Positions 34,604 to 44,313 of a stretch of 64,000 bases of DNA are shown one piece after another; positions within the stretch are counted from its first letter, which is position 1; each line of letters opens with the position of its first letter. A model generated the notes under the pieces. The model saw only the letters and a list, made by a program, of their open reading frames with translations. It was not told the DNA's origin and did no database searches. A program made the position numbers and the translations under genes. Source of the stretch: Dyadobacter sp. CY312 (GTDB lineage: Bacteria; Bacteroidota; Bacteroidia; Cytophagales; Spirosomataceae). The stretch spans positions 62,001 to 126,000 of the forward strand of contig NZ_JAJUXG010000009.1 of assembly GCF_021390535.1 (NCBI RefSeq), written 5' to 3'.

Positions 34604-34632
34604 ATTCGTAAATGATTCTCTTTTCCCGTTTA

Positions 34633-35364
34633 TTAAAATATCGAAAGACTCTTGTCCTCTTTCGATGTCAGAACAGCGTAGGAACTGGGTTTGATTCCCA
34701 ACAAATATGGAAACAGGCGTAATACTGAATGTTTTATTTTGGTGAGATAGTACACCTTTTTGTTATTCTTATATGTTGCCCTTACTACATCATCAGGGTA
34801 TAGGTAACAGATATCATTCAAAACTTTAAAATTCTCCGACTTTAATAAAAACCGAAAAAGCGCTGGTGTATAGATGTTGATGTGACCGTAAGCCAGAAAG
34901 TGTTTCAGTTTTTTATCAACGTAAAACGAAAAATCAATGGGCACCTCAAAAATCTGGTACTTCGACACACGTTTAATTTCCCGCAACAGTATGCGCTCAT
35001 GCTCTACGTGTTCCATCACATGAGAACAAATCACCAGGTCAAAATGATTATCGGGATAGGGAATTTTGTAGCCGTCGAAGAGAATTATGTCTTTCAGATT
35101 AGCGATATTCTTAGACTTAATCATTTCAATACCACTCTCCGAAATTTCTACGCAATTAAGATTGGAACAAAAATTCCACTTAGACAACCAGTTAAGAATA
35201 CTCCCCTCACCTGCACCTACTTCAAGCACATTTTTAAAATCAATATGTTTGGCCAGCGAAACAATGTTCTCTGCCTTGTGCTTGGCACCGATATTACGCC
35301 ATTCCACCGACTCGGTGTCGTATTGAGACGAATAAGTTTCCTTGATATTCTCTGACAGTTGCAT
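34633..35364 (-). CDS. class I SAM-dependent methyltransferase
   Basis: The 243-residue protein has motif I VLEVGAGEGSIL at about 50 and a Rossmann-type order of motifs, including HFDLVICSHVMEHVEHE at about 105. It belongs to the Methyltransf_11/UbiE-like group. The substrate is not evident; similar enzymes act on small metabolites or cell-surface sugars. It lies 61 bases downstream of the DUF1361 gene and may be co-transcribed with it. Confidence 0.85.
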   Translation of the reverse strand: MQLSENIKETYSSQYDTESVEWRNIGAKHKAENIVSLAKHIDFKNVLEVGAGEGSILNWLSKWNFCSNLNCVEISESGIEMIKSKNIANLKDIILFDGYKIPYPDNHFDLVICSHVMEHVEHERILLREIKRVSKYQIFEVPIDFSFYVDKKLKHFLAYGHINIYTPALFRFLLKSENFKVLNDICYLYPDDVVRATYKNNKKVYYLTKIKHSVLRLFPYLLGIKPSSYAVLTSKEDKSLSIF

Positions 35365-35425
35365 AGGTATTCACCCGAAATAGTGATGCATAGCGCAAAA
35401 TAAAATATAATTCCTAAATCTTCGC

Positions 35426-36151
35426 CTATATTCTTTTGGTATAACGAATCCTGAAACGGATAATGACCCACAGAACAAGATAAAGAATACCCAGTAAAAG
35501 CCCTATTTCCAAAGCAAAAACCCATGCAGTGCGATCAGTAAGGCTTTCTAATACATGGTTTAAAATGAGCTTGGGTTCATGAATAATATCCCAACTATTC
35601 ATCCGTCTTACTCTTCCAAGATAAACGCCAAAGCCAGCCAGCGGCAAGCAGGAAAAAAACATTATCGTGCTCGTTTTTCTGGAAAATACCTGACGCCAGG
35701 CATGGTGAATCCAGTAGAGTGAAACCAGACCATTAAACAGGCTAACCTCGGCATAAAAGAAAAGCATGATGGTATCATGCCAGGTAAGATCGCGCTGGTA
35801 GTCCACCGTCAGGTGAGCCAGATCGGTGACCATGTAAGGCGCATTTGGAAAAAATGCCAGCCAAAATAAACTTATCAGAATTAAGAGGATTGGAATGTGA
35901 CCAAGCCTTTTGGTAAGATTATTGGCGACAAATGCCGCAATTAGGGGAATCCAGCTCAGGAACAAGTTCCAGTCCATCGAAAAATCGACCGGAGCGTCGA
36001 AATAAATACGAACTAGATGAAAAAATACTGCTACAAGGCTAAGTAGAACAAGTAGTAGAAGCGAAAACAATCCCTCCAACGATACGATGGGCGGGTTTGA
36101 AACGGTAAATCTGTAATTTTTAATCCATTCAATGAGACGATCTATTGCCAT
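35426..36151 (-). CDS. DUF1361 membrane protein
   Basis: The 241-residue protein has about six membrane helices and the NAPYMVTDLAHL block characteristic of DUF1361. The function of this family is unknown. The 160 bases between it and rhlE hold no gene. Confidence 0.82.
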   Translation of the reverse strand: MAIDRLIEWIKNYRFTVSNPPIVSLEGLFSLLLLVLLSLVAVFFHLVRIYFDAPVDFSMDWNLFLSWIPLIAAFVANNLTKRLGHIPILLILISLFWLAFFPNAPYMVTDLAHLTVDYQRDLTWHDTIMLFFYAEVSLFNGLVSLYWIHHAWRQVFSRKTSTIMFFSCLPLAGFGVYLGRVRRMNSWDIIHEPKLILNHVLESLTDRTAWVFALEIGLLLGILYLVLWVIIRFRIRYTKRI

Positions 36152-36313
36152 TCAGTTAAAATTTCATCACATAATACGACTCTTCCAACAAATGAAAAGC
36201 AAAAAGGCCATATAACACGCAAAACCTGCTTATCATGCCAATAAACATGATAATCGTTATACTTTATCCGCTTTTCCGTGTTGATGATAACCAATAAACG
36301 TTCTATGCAATTT

Positions 36314-37600
36314 TTATGCCTGAATTGGCTTCTTAGGACCTTTATTTTTAGGTTTGCGTCGTTTGTTTGCAGATGAAGGTTCACCCGGCTTGGAATCAGG
36401 TTTGGATCCGCCATTACGTCTTGGTCCATTGGAAGGCCTGAATTTCCGCGGTTCGAACAACGGCGCATCGCCAAGTCCAAGCTCTGCGGTTACCGAACGC
36501 TTTTCCAGTTCTTTCTCGAACAACTTCTCAATTTTCAAAACGTATTTCTGATCCTGCTCATTGATGAACGTGATGGCTATACCTTTGGATTCGGCGCGGG
36601 CTGTACGTCCGATTCTATGCACATAATCTTCCGGGTCACGCGGTACGTCGTAGTTAACCACATGACTGAGGTTGTCAATATCAATTCCTCTGGACAATAC
36701 GTCTGTTGCGACCAGAATAGGAAATTTACGGTTCTTAAAATCCCTGAGGACAATCTCACGCTCTGCCTGTTCCGAATCTGAGGAGATTCCATTCGCTCCC
36801 AGCCCGAGTTTTCTCAGTGCACGAACAATCGGCTCCACGGTAGATTTGCGGGACGTAAAGAGAACCATGCTAATATTTTGTACATCTTTCAGAAGATTGG
36901 TCAGCAACGGCAGCTTTTGTTCATCTTTTGCGAGGTAAAACTGCTGATCAATACGTTCAGCAGGGCGGGAAACGGCCAGACGCACTTCTTCGGGATTGTG
37001 AAGAATACGCTTTGCCAGCTCACCGATTTTGGCTGGCATGGTTGCAGAAAACATCAGCGTCTGTCTCTTTGCAGGAAGGAAACTCATGATCTTGAGAATG
37101 TCACTCAGAAAACCCATGTCGAGCATACGATCCGCTTCATCCAGAACCAGATGTTTGATGCCGGTGAAATTCACGTAACCGAGCTGTAAATGTGCAATAA
37201 GCCTGCCTGGAGTTGCGATAATAATATCGGCACCCTGCGTAAGTGCTTTTTTCTGCTGGTCCCATTCCGGACCTTTGTTGCCGCCATAAACCGCGATGCT
37301 TGTAGCACCTACAAAGTACCCGAGCCCCTGTATCTGCTGATCAATCTGAACGGCGAGTTCGCGGGTGGGTACCAATATCAGGGCTGCGGTATTCTTATTA
37401 TCTTCATGCGCAACTTTATCCAGAATCGGAATCAGATAGGCAGCCGTTTTTCCGGTACCTGTTTGTGCACAGGCCAGAAGATCGCTGCCACGAAGAATAT
37501 GGGGAATTGCCTGCTCCTGAATGGGTGTGGCTGCCTGGTAATTCATAGAATCCACGGCGTTGAGAACGTCTTCGTGGAGATCAAAATCGTTAAAATTCAA
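36314..37600 (-). CDS. rhlE: DEAD-box RNA helicase, RhlE type
   Basis: The 428-residue helicase has all core motifs: the Q motif, AQTGTGKTAAY, PTRELAVQI, LDEADRMLDMGF, SAT and HRIGRTARAE. The C-terminus (about 375-428) is a basic, low-complexity tail (KRRKPKNKGPKKPIQA) that probably binds RNA. It belongs to the RhlE group, which acts in ribosome assembly and RNA turnover at low temperature. A perfect FNR-type box lies 99-112 bases upstream of the start. Confidence 0.94.
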   Translation of the reverse strand: MNFNDFDLHEDVLNAVDSMNYQAATPIQEQAIPHILRGSDLLACAQTGTGKTAAYLIPILDKVAHEDNKNTAALILVPTRELAVQIDQQIQGLGYFVGATSIAVYGGNKGPEWDQQKKALTQGADIIIATPGRLIAHLQLGYVNFTGIKHLVLDEADRMLDMGFLSDILKIMSFLPAKRQTLMFSATMPAKIGELAKRILHNPEEVRLAVSRPAERIDQQFYLAKDEQKLPLLTNLLKDVQNISMVLFTSRKSTVEPIVRALRKLGLGANGISSDSEQAEREIVLRDFKNRKFPILVATDVLSRGIDIDNLSHVVNYDVPRDPEDYVHRIGRTARAESKGIAITFINEQDQKYVLKIEKLFEKELEKRSVTAELGLGDAPLFEPRKFRPSNGPRRNGGSKPDSKPGEPSSANKRRKPKNKGPKKPIQA

Positions 37601-37698
37601 AATTCAGCTTTTTAAAACCCGTAGCAGAAACCGTTCCGCCTTAGGTAGTTGATAATAAAAAAAGAGCTGACTTTCAAATTTCCCAGTCAGCAAACCGC

Positions 37699-37712
37699 TT
37701 GATTCTCATCAA
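37699..37712 (-). promoter_or_regulatory. third FNR-type box, upstream of rhlE
   Basis: TTGAT-TCTC-ATCAA is a perfect match, and palindromic, so strand follows the nearest gene start (rhlE, minus). The nearest -7-like sequence gives a spacing different from the two boxes near 1.3 and 2.4 kb, so its role is less sure. A CTGACT/AGTCAG hairpin lies at 37667-37690. Confidence 0.45.
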
Positions 37713-37833
37713 ATGTAATCATTTTTCTTTAAAACGGGAACAGCCGCCATTCAAACTTCTCCTCCCTCAGAGGTGAGTATGCAGGCATAGAAGAGCGATC
37801 AAACCACATGTTATATCCTGACCAAGTCATTTA

Positions 37834-38196
37834 TCAATCCACCGGTTCGAGTTCAGCTGCCTCCTTGGGTGTATAAAGTCTGGATTTTGTCATGAAACGA
37901 ATTCCAAGGGGAATTTCCAGTGAGAAACTTGAACCACGTCCCGTGGTTACATCTATGGTTAGCTGTGTATGTTTCCAATATTCAAACTGATCACGGCTCA
38001 TAAAAAATTCACAACCTGCAATTTCTCCAAGCAGCACGTCGCTACCGCCCGTCCGGAACTCACCTTTCTCAAAACACATGGGTTGAGAGCCATCGCAGCA
38101 GCCGCCACTTTGGTGAAACATCAGTTCTCCAAACTTCTCTCTGAGCTGATTTACAACAGCTTCCGCCTCAGAGGTGATGATTACTCTTGGTGTCAT
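37834..38196 (-). CDS. DUF779 protein
   Basis: The 120-residue DUF779 protein has the Cys-rich loop QSGGCCDGSQPMC at about residues 30-43 and YWKHTQLTIDV at about 74-84. The family is regularly encoded next to aldehyde dehydrogenases; its biochemical role is unknown and the Cys residues may bind metal or sense thiol-reactive compounds. The aldehyde dehydrogenase gene is directly upstream, with a long inverted repeat between. Confidence 0.9.
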   Translation of the reverse strand: MTPRVIITSEAEAVVNQLREKFGELMFHQSGGCCDGSQPMCFEKGEFRTGGSDVLLGEIAGCEFFMSRDQFEYWKHTQLTIDVTTGRGSSFSLEIPLGIRFMTKSRLYTPKEAAELEPVD

Positions 38197-38254
38197 GATC
38201 AGAAATGTTTAGTAGCAATACAGCACTTAGAAGAGTAGCGCAGAGGATTTGGGA

Positions 38255-38360
38255 GCGGCCAATACCCTTACCTCTCATGCAGATATTTGAATGTCTGCGT
38301 CAGGACTGCCGCTTGGAGCGTGTGCCTTTATTCAGAGGTAAGGGATTAGCAATTGGCCGC
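38255..38360. repeat. long inverted repeat between aldehyde dehydrogenase and DUF779 genes
   Basis: The left arm GCGGCCAATACCCTTACCTCT at 38255-38275 is matched by an inverted right arm at 38334-38360: AGAGGTAAGGG is exact, then ATTAGCA, then ATTGGCCGC. The loop of 58 bases holds a smaller stem, GCAGA...TCTGC. In RNA it would make a long imperfect hairpin, which could reduce read-through to DUF779 or stabilise the upstream mRNA. Confidence 0.6.
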
Positions 38361-38379
38361 AAATCGTTCAGCTAAGTTA

Positions 38380-39927
38380 TTAAAAGAATCCGAGTTTATT
38401 CTTGTCGTATGAAATTAACATGTTTTTAGTCTGGCGGTAATAGCCGAGCATCATCTTGTGATTTTCTCTGCCAAAGCCCGATTTTTTGTAGCCGCCGAAG
38501 GGCGCGTGAGCAGGATATGCATGGTAATTGTTGACCCAAACCCTACCCGCCTGAATCGCCCGCGGCACCTGATAAATCTCATGCGCGTCACGTGTCCACA
38601 CACCGGCTCCCAGGCCATAAAGTGTGTCATTGGCAATACTGATTGCTTCCTCTGTTGTTTTGAAAGTAGTGACACATACAACCGGACCAAATATCTCTTC
38701 CTGGAAAATCCGCATCTTATTGTGTCCTTTAAATATGGTCGGTTGTATGTAGTAACCTCCTGATATCCCATTTTCAAATTTCTGCGCATCACCACCAGCA
38801 AGCACCTCTGCCCCTTCTTCCTTTCCAATTTTCAGGTAAGAAAGAATTTTTTCGTATTGGTCATTGGAAGCCTGAGCGCCCATCATTGTTGTGCTGTCCA
38901 GCGGATGCCCCATCTTAATCGCTTTGGTGCGCTCAATTACACGACTCATGAATTTGTCATAAATACTTTCGTGCACGAGAATCCGTGACGGACAGGTACA
39001 AACCTCTCCCTGGTTCAAAGCAAACAACACTGCACCTTCAATCGCCTTATCAAAATAAGCGTCATCTTCGTCAGCAACGGATGGGAAGAAAATATTGGGG
39101 GATTTACCACCCAACTCCATCGTAACCGGAATTAGGTTGTCGGAAGCATACTGCATAATGAGCCGACCGGTTGTGGTTTCGCCGGTGAATGCAACCTTCG
39201 CAACTCTTGGCGATGAAGCAAGTGGTTTTCCAGCTTCTACCCCAAAACCGCTCACAATGTTCAATACTCCGGCAGGCAATATATGTCCGATCAATTCCAT
39301 AAGCACCATAATGGAAGTCGGCGTTTGCTCTGCGGGCTTGACCACCACGCAGCAACCGGCGGCCAACGCTGGCGCTATTTTCCACGTAGCCATTAGCAAC
39401 GGGAAATTCCAAGGGATTATCTGCCCCACTACGCCGAGTGGTTCATGAATATTGATACAAACGGTATTTTCATCATGTTCGGACACACTACCTTCCTCAG
39501 CCCTGATCACACCAGCAAAATATCGGAAATGATCCACACAAAGTGGAAGATCAGCAGCGCGGGTTTCTCTGATTGCTTTACCATTATCAATCGTTTCAAC
39601 AATCGCCAGATAATCCAGATTGTCTTCGATAACCTGCGCAATCTTCAACAACAAATTACTGCGGGAAGCGGCAGAAGTTTTACTCCAGGTTGGGAAAGCC
39701 TCATGAGCTGCGTCCAGTGCTTTTTCTATATCTTCTTTTGTAGATCTTGCGGCTTTGGTGAACACCTGGCCATCTATCGGTGATATGTTGTCAAAATATT
39801 CACCCTTCACAGGTTCTACAAACTTCCCTCCTATGAAATTTCCATAACGCTCTTTAAACTCAGGCCTTCTTGCCAGATTTTCATTTACGTGCGATTCTGT
39901 TTTTGGGTTTCCGGTGATCGTATCCAT
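38380..39927 (-). CDS. NAD-dependent aldehyde dehydrogenase
   Basis: The 515-residue enzyme has the full family set: [19 protein letters not shown], the general-base Glu in [13 protein letters not shown] and the nucleophile Cys in [13 protein letters not shown]. The pattern fits the AldB/ExaC-type group acting on acetaldehyde or other short aldehydes. It is followed by DUF779 and preceded, in the other direction, by an AraC regulator, a well-known association. It probably detoxifies or uses aldehydes from alcohol oxidation. Confidence 0.93.
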   Translation of the reverse strand: MDTITGNPKTESHVNENLARRPEFKERYGNFIGGKFVEPVKGEYFDNISPIDGQVFTKAARSTKEDIEKALDAAHEAFPTWSKTSAASRSNLLLKIAQVIEDNLDYLAIVETIDNGKAIRETRAADLPLCVDHFRYFAGVIRAEEGSVSEHDENTVCINIHEPLGVVGQIIPWNFPLLMATWKIAPALAAGCCVVVKPAEQTPTSIMVLMELIGHILPAGVLNIVSGFGVEAGKPLASSPRVAKVAFTGETTTGRLIMQYASDNLIPVTMELGGKSPNIFFPSVADEDDAYFDKAIEGAVLFALNQGEVCTCPSRILVHESIYDKFMSRVIERTKAIKMGHPLDSTTMMGAQASNDQYEKILSYLKIGKEEGAEVLAGGDAQKFENGISGGYYIQPTIFKGHNKMRIFQEEIFGPVVCVTTFKTTEEAISIANDTLYGLGAGVWTRDAHEIYQVPRAIQAGRVWVNNYHAYPAHAPFGGYKKSGFGRENHKMMLGYYRQTKNMLISYDKNKLGFF

Positions 39928-40160
39928 AATTTAAAAAAGATTTTTTAATGAATTACTGATACAAACCTACCAGTAAGCGGCGTTAAACATTGGTACGATC
40001 GTTCCATATTGTAGCATAATTATCTCATTAATTAAAAATATATTTATATTTCAAAATATATATAAATTAACATCTTTGAATGCCCATACGCCATATTGAT
40101 CTTTTCAATTACCTCACTGTCAAGTGTGATTCATGCTTTATAAAGTTTTAAAAACTCACA

Positions 40161-41090
40161 ATGAACTCAGGATACAAGCTAAGTCAGATCGCTGTTTCGG
40201 AAGAAAGATCAATGAAAACACTTGTCGAAAACCGTCGTGCCTTCACACTTGAGAATTGTGAGCTTAACGTTTTCGAAACATTGCAGGTTTCCGCTCTTGT
40301 ACCACTCACCTTTTCCGATTTTGTGGTGACGAGTATGCTAAGAGGAAAAAAGGTGATGCACCTTTTCGACAAACCTGGCTTTGACTATGTCCCTGGTGAA
40401 ACGGTGCTGGTTCCTGCAAATGTTACCATGAAGATTGATTTTCCGGAAGCATCTGAAAACAATCCGACTCAGTGTATTGCGCTTGCTTTGGATCAAACCA
40501 AAATCCAGCAGATCGTGGACCGGCTCAATGAGCAATATCCAAGGGAAGGCCAGGATCAATACTGGTCGCTGAGCAGGAATCAGTATCACTTTATGAATAA
40601 TCTGGATTTAGCTCAAAGCATGAACAAACTCATCAGAATTTGTTCGGGAAGCGCCATTGGCAAAGATATTCTGGCTGATCTTACCTTGCAGGAATTGATC
40701 GTTCACATTATTCAGACACAAAATTTGCACGCAGTTTCCGATGAGCAGATCGACCCGAATAACCCGTTAGCATACGTTATCAGCTACATACGCGCAAACA
40801 TTAGTGAGAAAATTCAGGTGGAAGAGCTAAGTGAGAAGGCGTGTATGAGCCGGACGTCATTTTACAGGGCATTCAAAAGAGAATTTAACCTGAGCCCGCT
40901 GGATTTTATTTTGAAGGAAAAAATTAAAAAAGCAAAACACCTGCTTTCCGAATCAAAGGCAAGTATATCAGAAGTTTGTTACCAGCTTGGTTTTTCTGAT
41001 CTCAATTACTTCGGCCGGCAGTTTAAAAAAGCGGAAGGTATCTCTCCCACCCAGTACCGATTGGTTTCGGGATCAAACGATGCGCATTAG
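40161..41090 (+). CDS. AraC regulator divergent from aldehyde dehydrogenase
   Basis: The 309-residue protein has an N-terminal AraC_N-type sensor region and a C-terminal double HTH (about 205-305: VEELSEKACMSRTSFYRAFK and SISEVCYQLGFSDLNYFGRQ). The gene is divergent from the aldehyde dehydrogenase with 233 bases between, rich in A+T. It is the likely activator of the aldehyde genes. The last four bases overlap the convergent YdeI-like gene. Confidence 0.9.
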   Translation: MNSGYKLSQIAVSEERSMKTLVENRRAFTLENCELNVFETLQVSALVPLTFSDFVVTSMLRGKKVMHLFDKPGFDYVPGETVLVPANVTMKIDFPEASENNPTQCIALALDQTKIQQIVDRLNEQYPREGQDQYWSLSRNQYHFMNNLDLAQSMNKLIRICSGSAIGKDILADLTLQELIVHIIQTQNLHAVSDEQIDPNNPLAYVISYIRANISEKIQVEELSEKACMSRTSFYRAFKREFNLSPLDFILKEKIKKAKHLLSESKASISEVCYQLGFSDLNYFGRQFKKAEGISPTQYRLVSGSNDAH

Positions 41091-41560
41091 ATCTGACCGT
41101 TTTTTAACCGGTTTACCATCATCACCGCTCTGTCTACCCGAACCTGTACCGACTTTGCCGAAGCGATATAATGAATAATCCCGCGCTGTTTGCTTGGTAA
41201 AATTTCATGGAAAAGTCGGTTTCCCTCATCGTCCTGACTTAATAGTTCCGTAAGTTCCTCCGGCATATCTCTTCCATAAACACTGTCGTCTTTTTGAACA
41301 GCGACTTTTACGGTCTGCCCCAAAACCAGCCGACCTGCCTGCCTGATGGCGGTTGCGACATTGATGTAAAAACCCGCTCCTGCCCTGGGACGGATTGCGC
41401 ACTGAAAATCAACCTGGTCGTTGATCCTGCAACGAATCCTCTCTGGTTTTCGTCCGGTAACAAAAATGGCCGCCAACTCATCGGGGACGACCATAAAATA
41501 TTCTCCGCCCTTCCGGTCAAAGCGCTCTATACGTGATTCGAAATGAATGATTTGTTCCAA
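41087..41560 (-). CDS. DUF1905 / YdeI-OmpD-associated family protein
   Basis: The 157-residue protein has an N-terminal DUF1905 beta-barrel (about 3-95, IIHFESRIERF and YFMVVPDE) and a C-terminal helical Omdp-like region (LPSKQRGIIHYIASAKSVQVRVDRA). The family is linked to bacteriocin-associated or stress functions, without a known biochemistry. No ATG or GTG fits; the frame starts with TTG at 41560 and stays open a further 120 bases upstream without a start, so the true N-terminus is uncertain. Confidence 0.75.
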   Translation of the reverse strand: MEQIIHFESRIERFDRKGGEYFMVVPDELAAIFVTGRKPERIRCRINDQVDFQCAIRPRAGAGFYINVATAIRQAGRLVLGQTVKVAVQKDDSVYGRDMPEELTELLSQDDEGNRLFHEILPSKQRGIIHYIASAKSVQVRVDRAVMMVNRLKNGQI

Positions 41561-41683
41561 AGTCGTTTCATTATTGCGGAAATGGTCAGCCGCTTCCTCT
41601 CTGATCAGTTGTGACCTCTCTGCAATTCCTTGAATCTGGTTTCTATTTCTTCTGAGGACATATCTAAAACCCTTTAATATTTT

Positions 41684-42325
41684 TTACTCCGTCAACGGAC
41701 GCACTTTAATGTCTTTGTATAAAACCACACTCTTCGGGTCGTGCGCCTGCAAAGCAAAAGTACCACTTTTCAATATTCTTCCTTTTCCATCAACCGACCG
41801 TTTGTCTGCGTCAGACTCCTCATAATCCACAACAACTTTGTTATTAATCATGATGGTGATGTGTTTTCCTTCAACCTTGATGTATTCGGTATACCATTCG
41901 TTGTCTTTTGCGTAGGTCTCTTTCACATCAACAATGTCATAAAGACTTCCTGTACGTTTCCAGTCTGTATGAGAGTTGTTAACCTGCACTTCATAACCTT
42001 GTGAAGGCCAGCCATCCTCCTGATATATTGTATGAATATATATTCCGGAATTTGCGCCAGGTTTGGTCATCACCTGTGCTTTGAACTCAAAATTTTTGAA
42101 CATATGATTCTTTACAGGACCATCATAAAACAAATGCGCTCTTGGTCCGGCAACCTGAATGGCTCCGTCAACTATCGAAAACGAACTTGCATTGTTGCCC
42201 ACCTTCCAGCCATCCAGATTCTCCCCGTTAAAGATCGAAACCCAACCGTCCTGTGCGAATGATTTACTCAAAATACCGAGCAACACTAAACTCAAAACTC
42301 CGGAAAAACGCATTATTTGTTTCAT
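41684..42325 (-). CDS. secreted DUF1080 (3-keto-disaccharide hydrolase-like) protein
   Basis: The 213-residue protein has a signal peptide (about 1-22, ending SFAQ) and one DUF1080 concanavalin-like domain, with the family's WVSIFNGENLDGWK opening and DPKSVVLYKDIKVRPL ending. Members bind or cleave sugars, recently including 3-keto-disaccharides. I chose the ATG at 42325 because it gives the signal; an in-frame start 108 bases upstream lies in a region of poor coding character. Confidence 0.88.
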   Translation of the reverse strand: MKQIMRFSGVLSLVLLGILSKSFAQDGWVSIFNGENLDGWKVGNNASSFSIVDGAIQVAGPRAHLFYDGPVKNHMFKNFEFKAQVMTKPGANSGIYIHTIYQEDGWPSQGYEVQVNNSHTDWKRTGSLYDIVDVKETYAKDNEWYTEYIKVEGKHITIMINNKVVVDYEESDADKRSVDGKGRILKSGTFALQAHDPKSVVLYKDIKVRPLTE

Positions 42326-42504
42326 AAAAAATCTCAGATTAATATTTTGGTTAAATCCTGATAAGCGTCCTATTGTCTGCACAATTAAAGAAAGCTTTAC
42401 CCAAAAAACTACTGTTGAATATTTTAATATCAAATCATTAAGACCCGACTACCAACATCAATCCATTCACCGTTTATTTATCTTTGCAGCCTGAAACCGA
42501 TTTC

Positions 42505-44274
42505 ATGCGTAATCCATATATCTCTTTATTGTCAACCGCCTGGCGTTACGCCAGAAGCCAGCGCAAGCAGTATCTCCTCGTTTACGGTCTGTTTATTTTT
42601 GCCAATATTGTTCTTGCTTTACATCCACTCCTACTCGGCTGGCTCATTCAATCGATTCAGAGTGATCCAGAGGCTATCCTTGATAACGTTTGGCTTTATG
42701 CAGCAGGATATTTCTCCCTGACTTTGGGAGAATGGGCATTTCATGGCCCGGCGAGGGTAATGGAACGTAAGCTGGCTTTTGATCTAAGCAGGAATTTCCT
42801 GGATGAAATGTATCATCAGGCTTTACATTTGCCGACCAAATGGCATCAGGATCACCACAGCGGTTCGACGATCAACCGCATCAGGAAAGCCTACGAAGCA
42901 CTGCGTGACTTCTTCCAGAATGGTTTTATGTTCCTTCATGCTTTTGCCAAATTCGTTTTTTCTTTCCTGGCTATTGTCTGGTTTTCCCCAGTTTACGGAA
43001 GTATTGGTATTGTGATAGGCATCATTACGATGAGAATTATATTTCTGTTCGACAAACCTTTCATCAAAGCCCTGGACGAAACCAATGAAAGGGAACATGT
43101 TGTCTCATCGACCTTGTTTGACAGTCTGTCTAACATCATCACTGTGATTACGCTTCGACTGGAAAAACGCATGAAAGCTGGTCTCATGCAAAAGATCGCG
43201 GAAGTCTTCCCGCCATTTCGCAAAACAGTGATCATCAATGAATGGAAATGGTTTGTTGCCAGCATCTGCATATCCATCATTTATGTAGTGGTCACGGTAG
43301 GTTATATCTATCAAAACCGAATTCCGGGTGAGGTTTTTCTCGTCGGCGGATTGGTTACCCTGCTTGGTTACGTCAATCAGTTCACCAGCGTTTTTCAGGA
43401 TGTTGCATGGCAGTACACGGAAATCATCCGATACAATACCGAAGTGCAAACTGCAAGAAGTATAAGTGAAGCTTATCATCATCAGCACATTCCCGAGGCC
43501 ACAGTGCCCCTTCCTGAAAACTGGAAAGAAATACAGATTTCGAATCTTAACTTCTCTCACGGGCAAACTTATAGCAAACAATCGGCCTCGCATAGTCTGC
43601 ACGGACTGCATATCAGGATTAAACGGGGAGAGCGCATCGCACTGATCGGAGAAAGTGGTAGCGGGAAAAGTACACTTTTGGCCATTATCCGGGGTTTGTA
43701 TCAGCCTGAAAAAGAGGTTAAAGTGACGGTGGACGGTAGCACAGAAGCGCACATGGGAATGCTGGCAGACACCGTTACCCTATTCCCTCAGGATCCGGAG
43801 ATTTTTGAAAATACCATTTTGTATAACATTACACTTGGTCTTCCTTTCAGCCAGGAAGAAATTATGGACGTCTGTGAAACCGCTCATTTTTCTGATGTGC
43901 TTACCAAACTGCCAAACCACCTGGAATCCAATATTCAGGAAAAGGGAGTGAATTTATCGGGCGGACAAAAACAGAGACTGGCACTCGCCAGAGGTGTACT
44001 GGCGGCAAGGTCGAGCGACATTGTTCTGCTTGATGAACCCACCAGCAGTGTTGACCCCAAAACAGAATCACTGATTTACGATAAAATGTTCGCCCAGTTT
44101 CAGGGTAAAGCGGTAGTCTCCACATTACACCGACTACATCTTTTGTCCAAATTCGATTACGTCTACGTTTTGCAAAACGGCCATGTGATGGACGAAGGAA
44201 CATTTATATCGCTGAAACAAAATAGTGATGTCTTCCAGGAATTATGGAAACATCAGGAGAATCTAAAAAGTTGA
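42505..44274 (+). CDS. ABC transporter, fused permease and ATPase (exporter)
   Basis: The 589-residue half-transporter has six membrane helices (about 20-310) and a nucleotide-binding domain (about 345-585) with Walker A GESGSGKST, signature LSGGQKQR and Walker B DIVLLDEPTSSVD. It should work as a homodimer. The substrate is unknown. TATCTTTG at 42479-42486 matches the -7 element and ends 18 bases before the ATG at 42505, which I chose over an in-frame start 21 bases earlier inside that promoter. Confidence 0.92.
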   Translation: MRNPYISLLSTAWRYARSQRKQYLLVYGLFIFANIVLALHPLLLGWLIQSIQSDPEAILDNVWLYAAGYFSLTLGEWAFHGPARVMERKLAFDLSRNFLDEMYHQALHLPTKWHQDHHSGSTINRIRKAYEALRDFFQNGFMFLHAFAKFVFSFLAIVWFSPVYGSIGIVIGIITMRIIFLFDKPFIKALDETNEREHVVSSTLFDSLSNIITVITLRLEKRMKAGLMQKIAEVFPPFRKTVIINEWKWFVASICISIIYVVVTVGYIYQNRIPGEVFLVGGLVTLLGYVNQFTSVFQDVAWQYTEIIRYNTEVQTARSISEAYHHQHIPEATVPLPENWKEIQISNLNFSHGQTYSKQSASHSLHGLHIRIKRGERIALIGESGSGKSTLLAIIRGLYQPEKEVKVTVDGSTEAHMGMLADTVTLFPQDPEIFENTILYNITLGLPFSQEEIMDVCETAHFSDVLTKLPNHLESNIQEKGVNLSGGQKQRLALARGVLAARSSDIVLLDEPTSSVDPKTESLIYDKMFAQFQGKAVVSTLHRLHLLSKFDYVYVLQNGHVMDEGTFISLKQNSDVFQELWKHQENLKS

Positions 44275-44313
44275 ATTTCCAACACACTGTTCAGTTACAG
44301 AAAATAATCCGTT

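Noticed and set aside
43105..43752. 215-codon open frame antisense to the ABC exporter
   Set aside because: The plus-strand gene has every ABC motif; the antisense frame has none.
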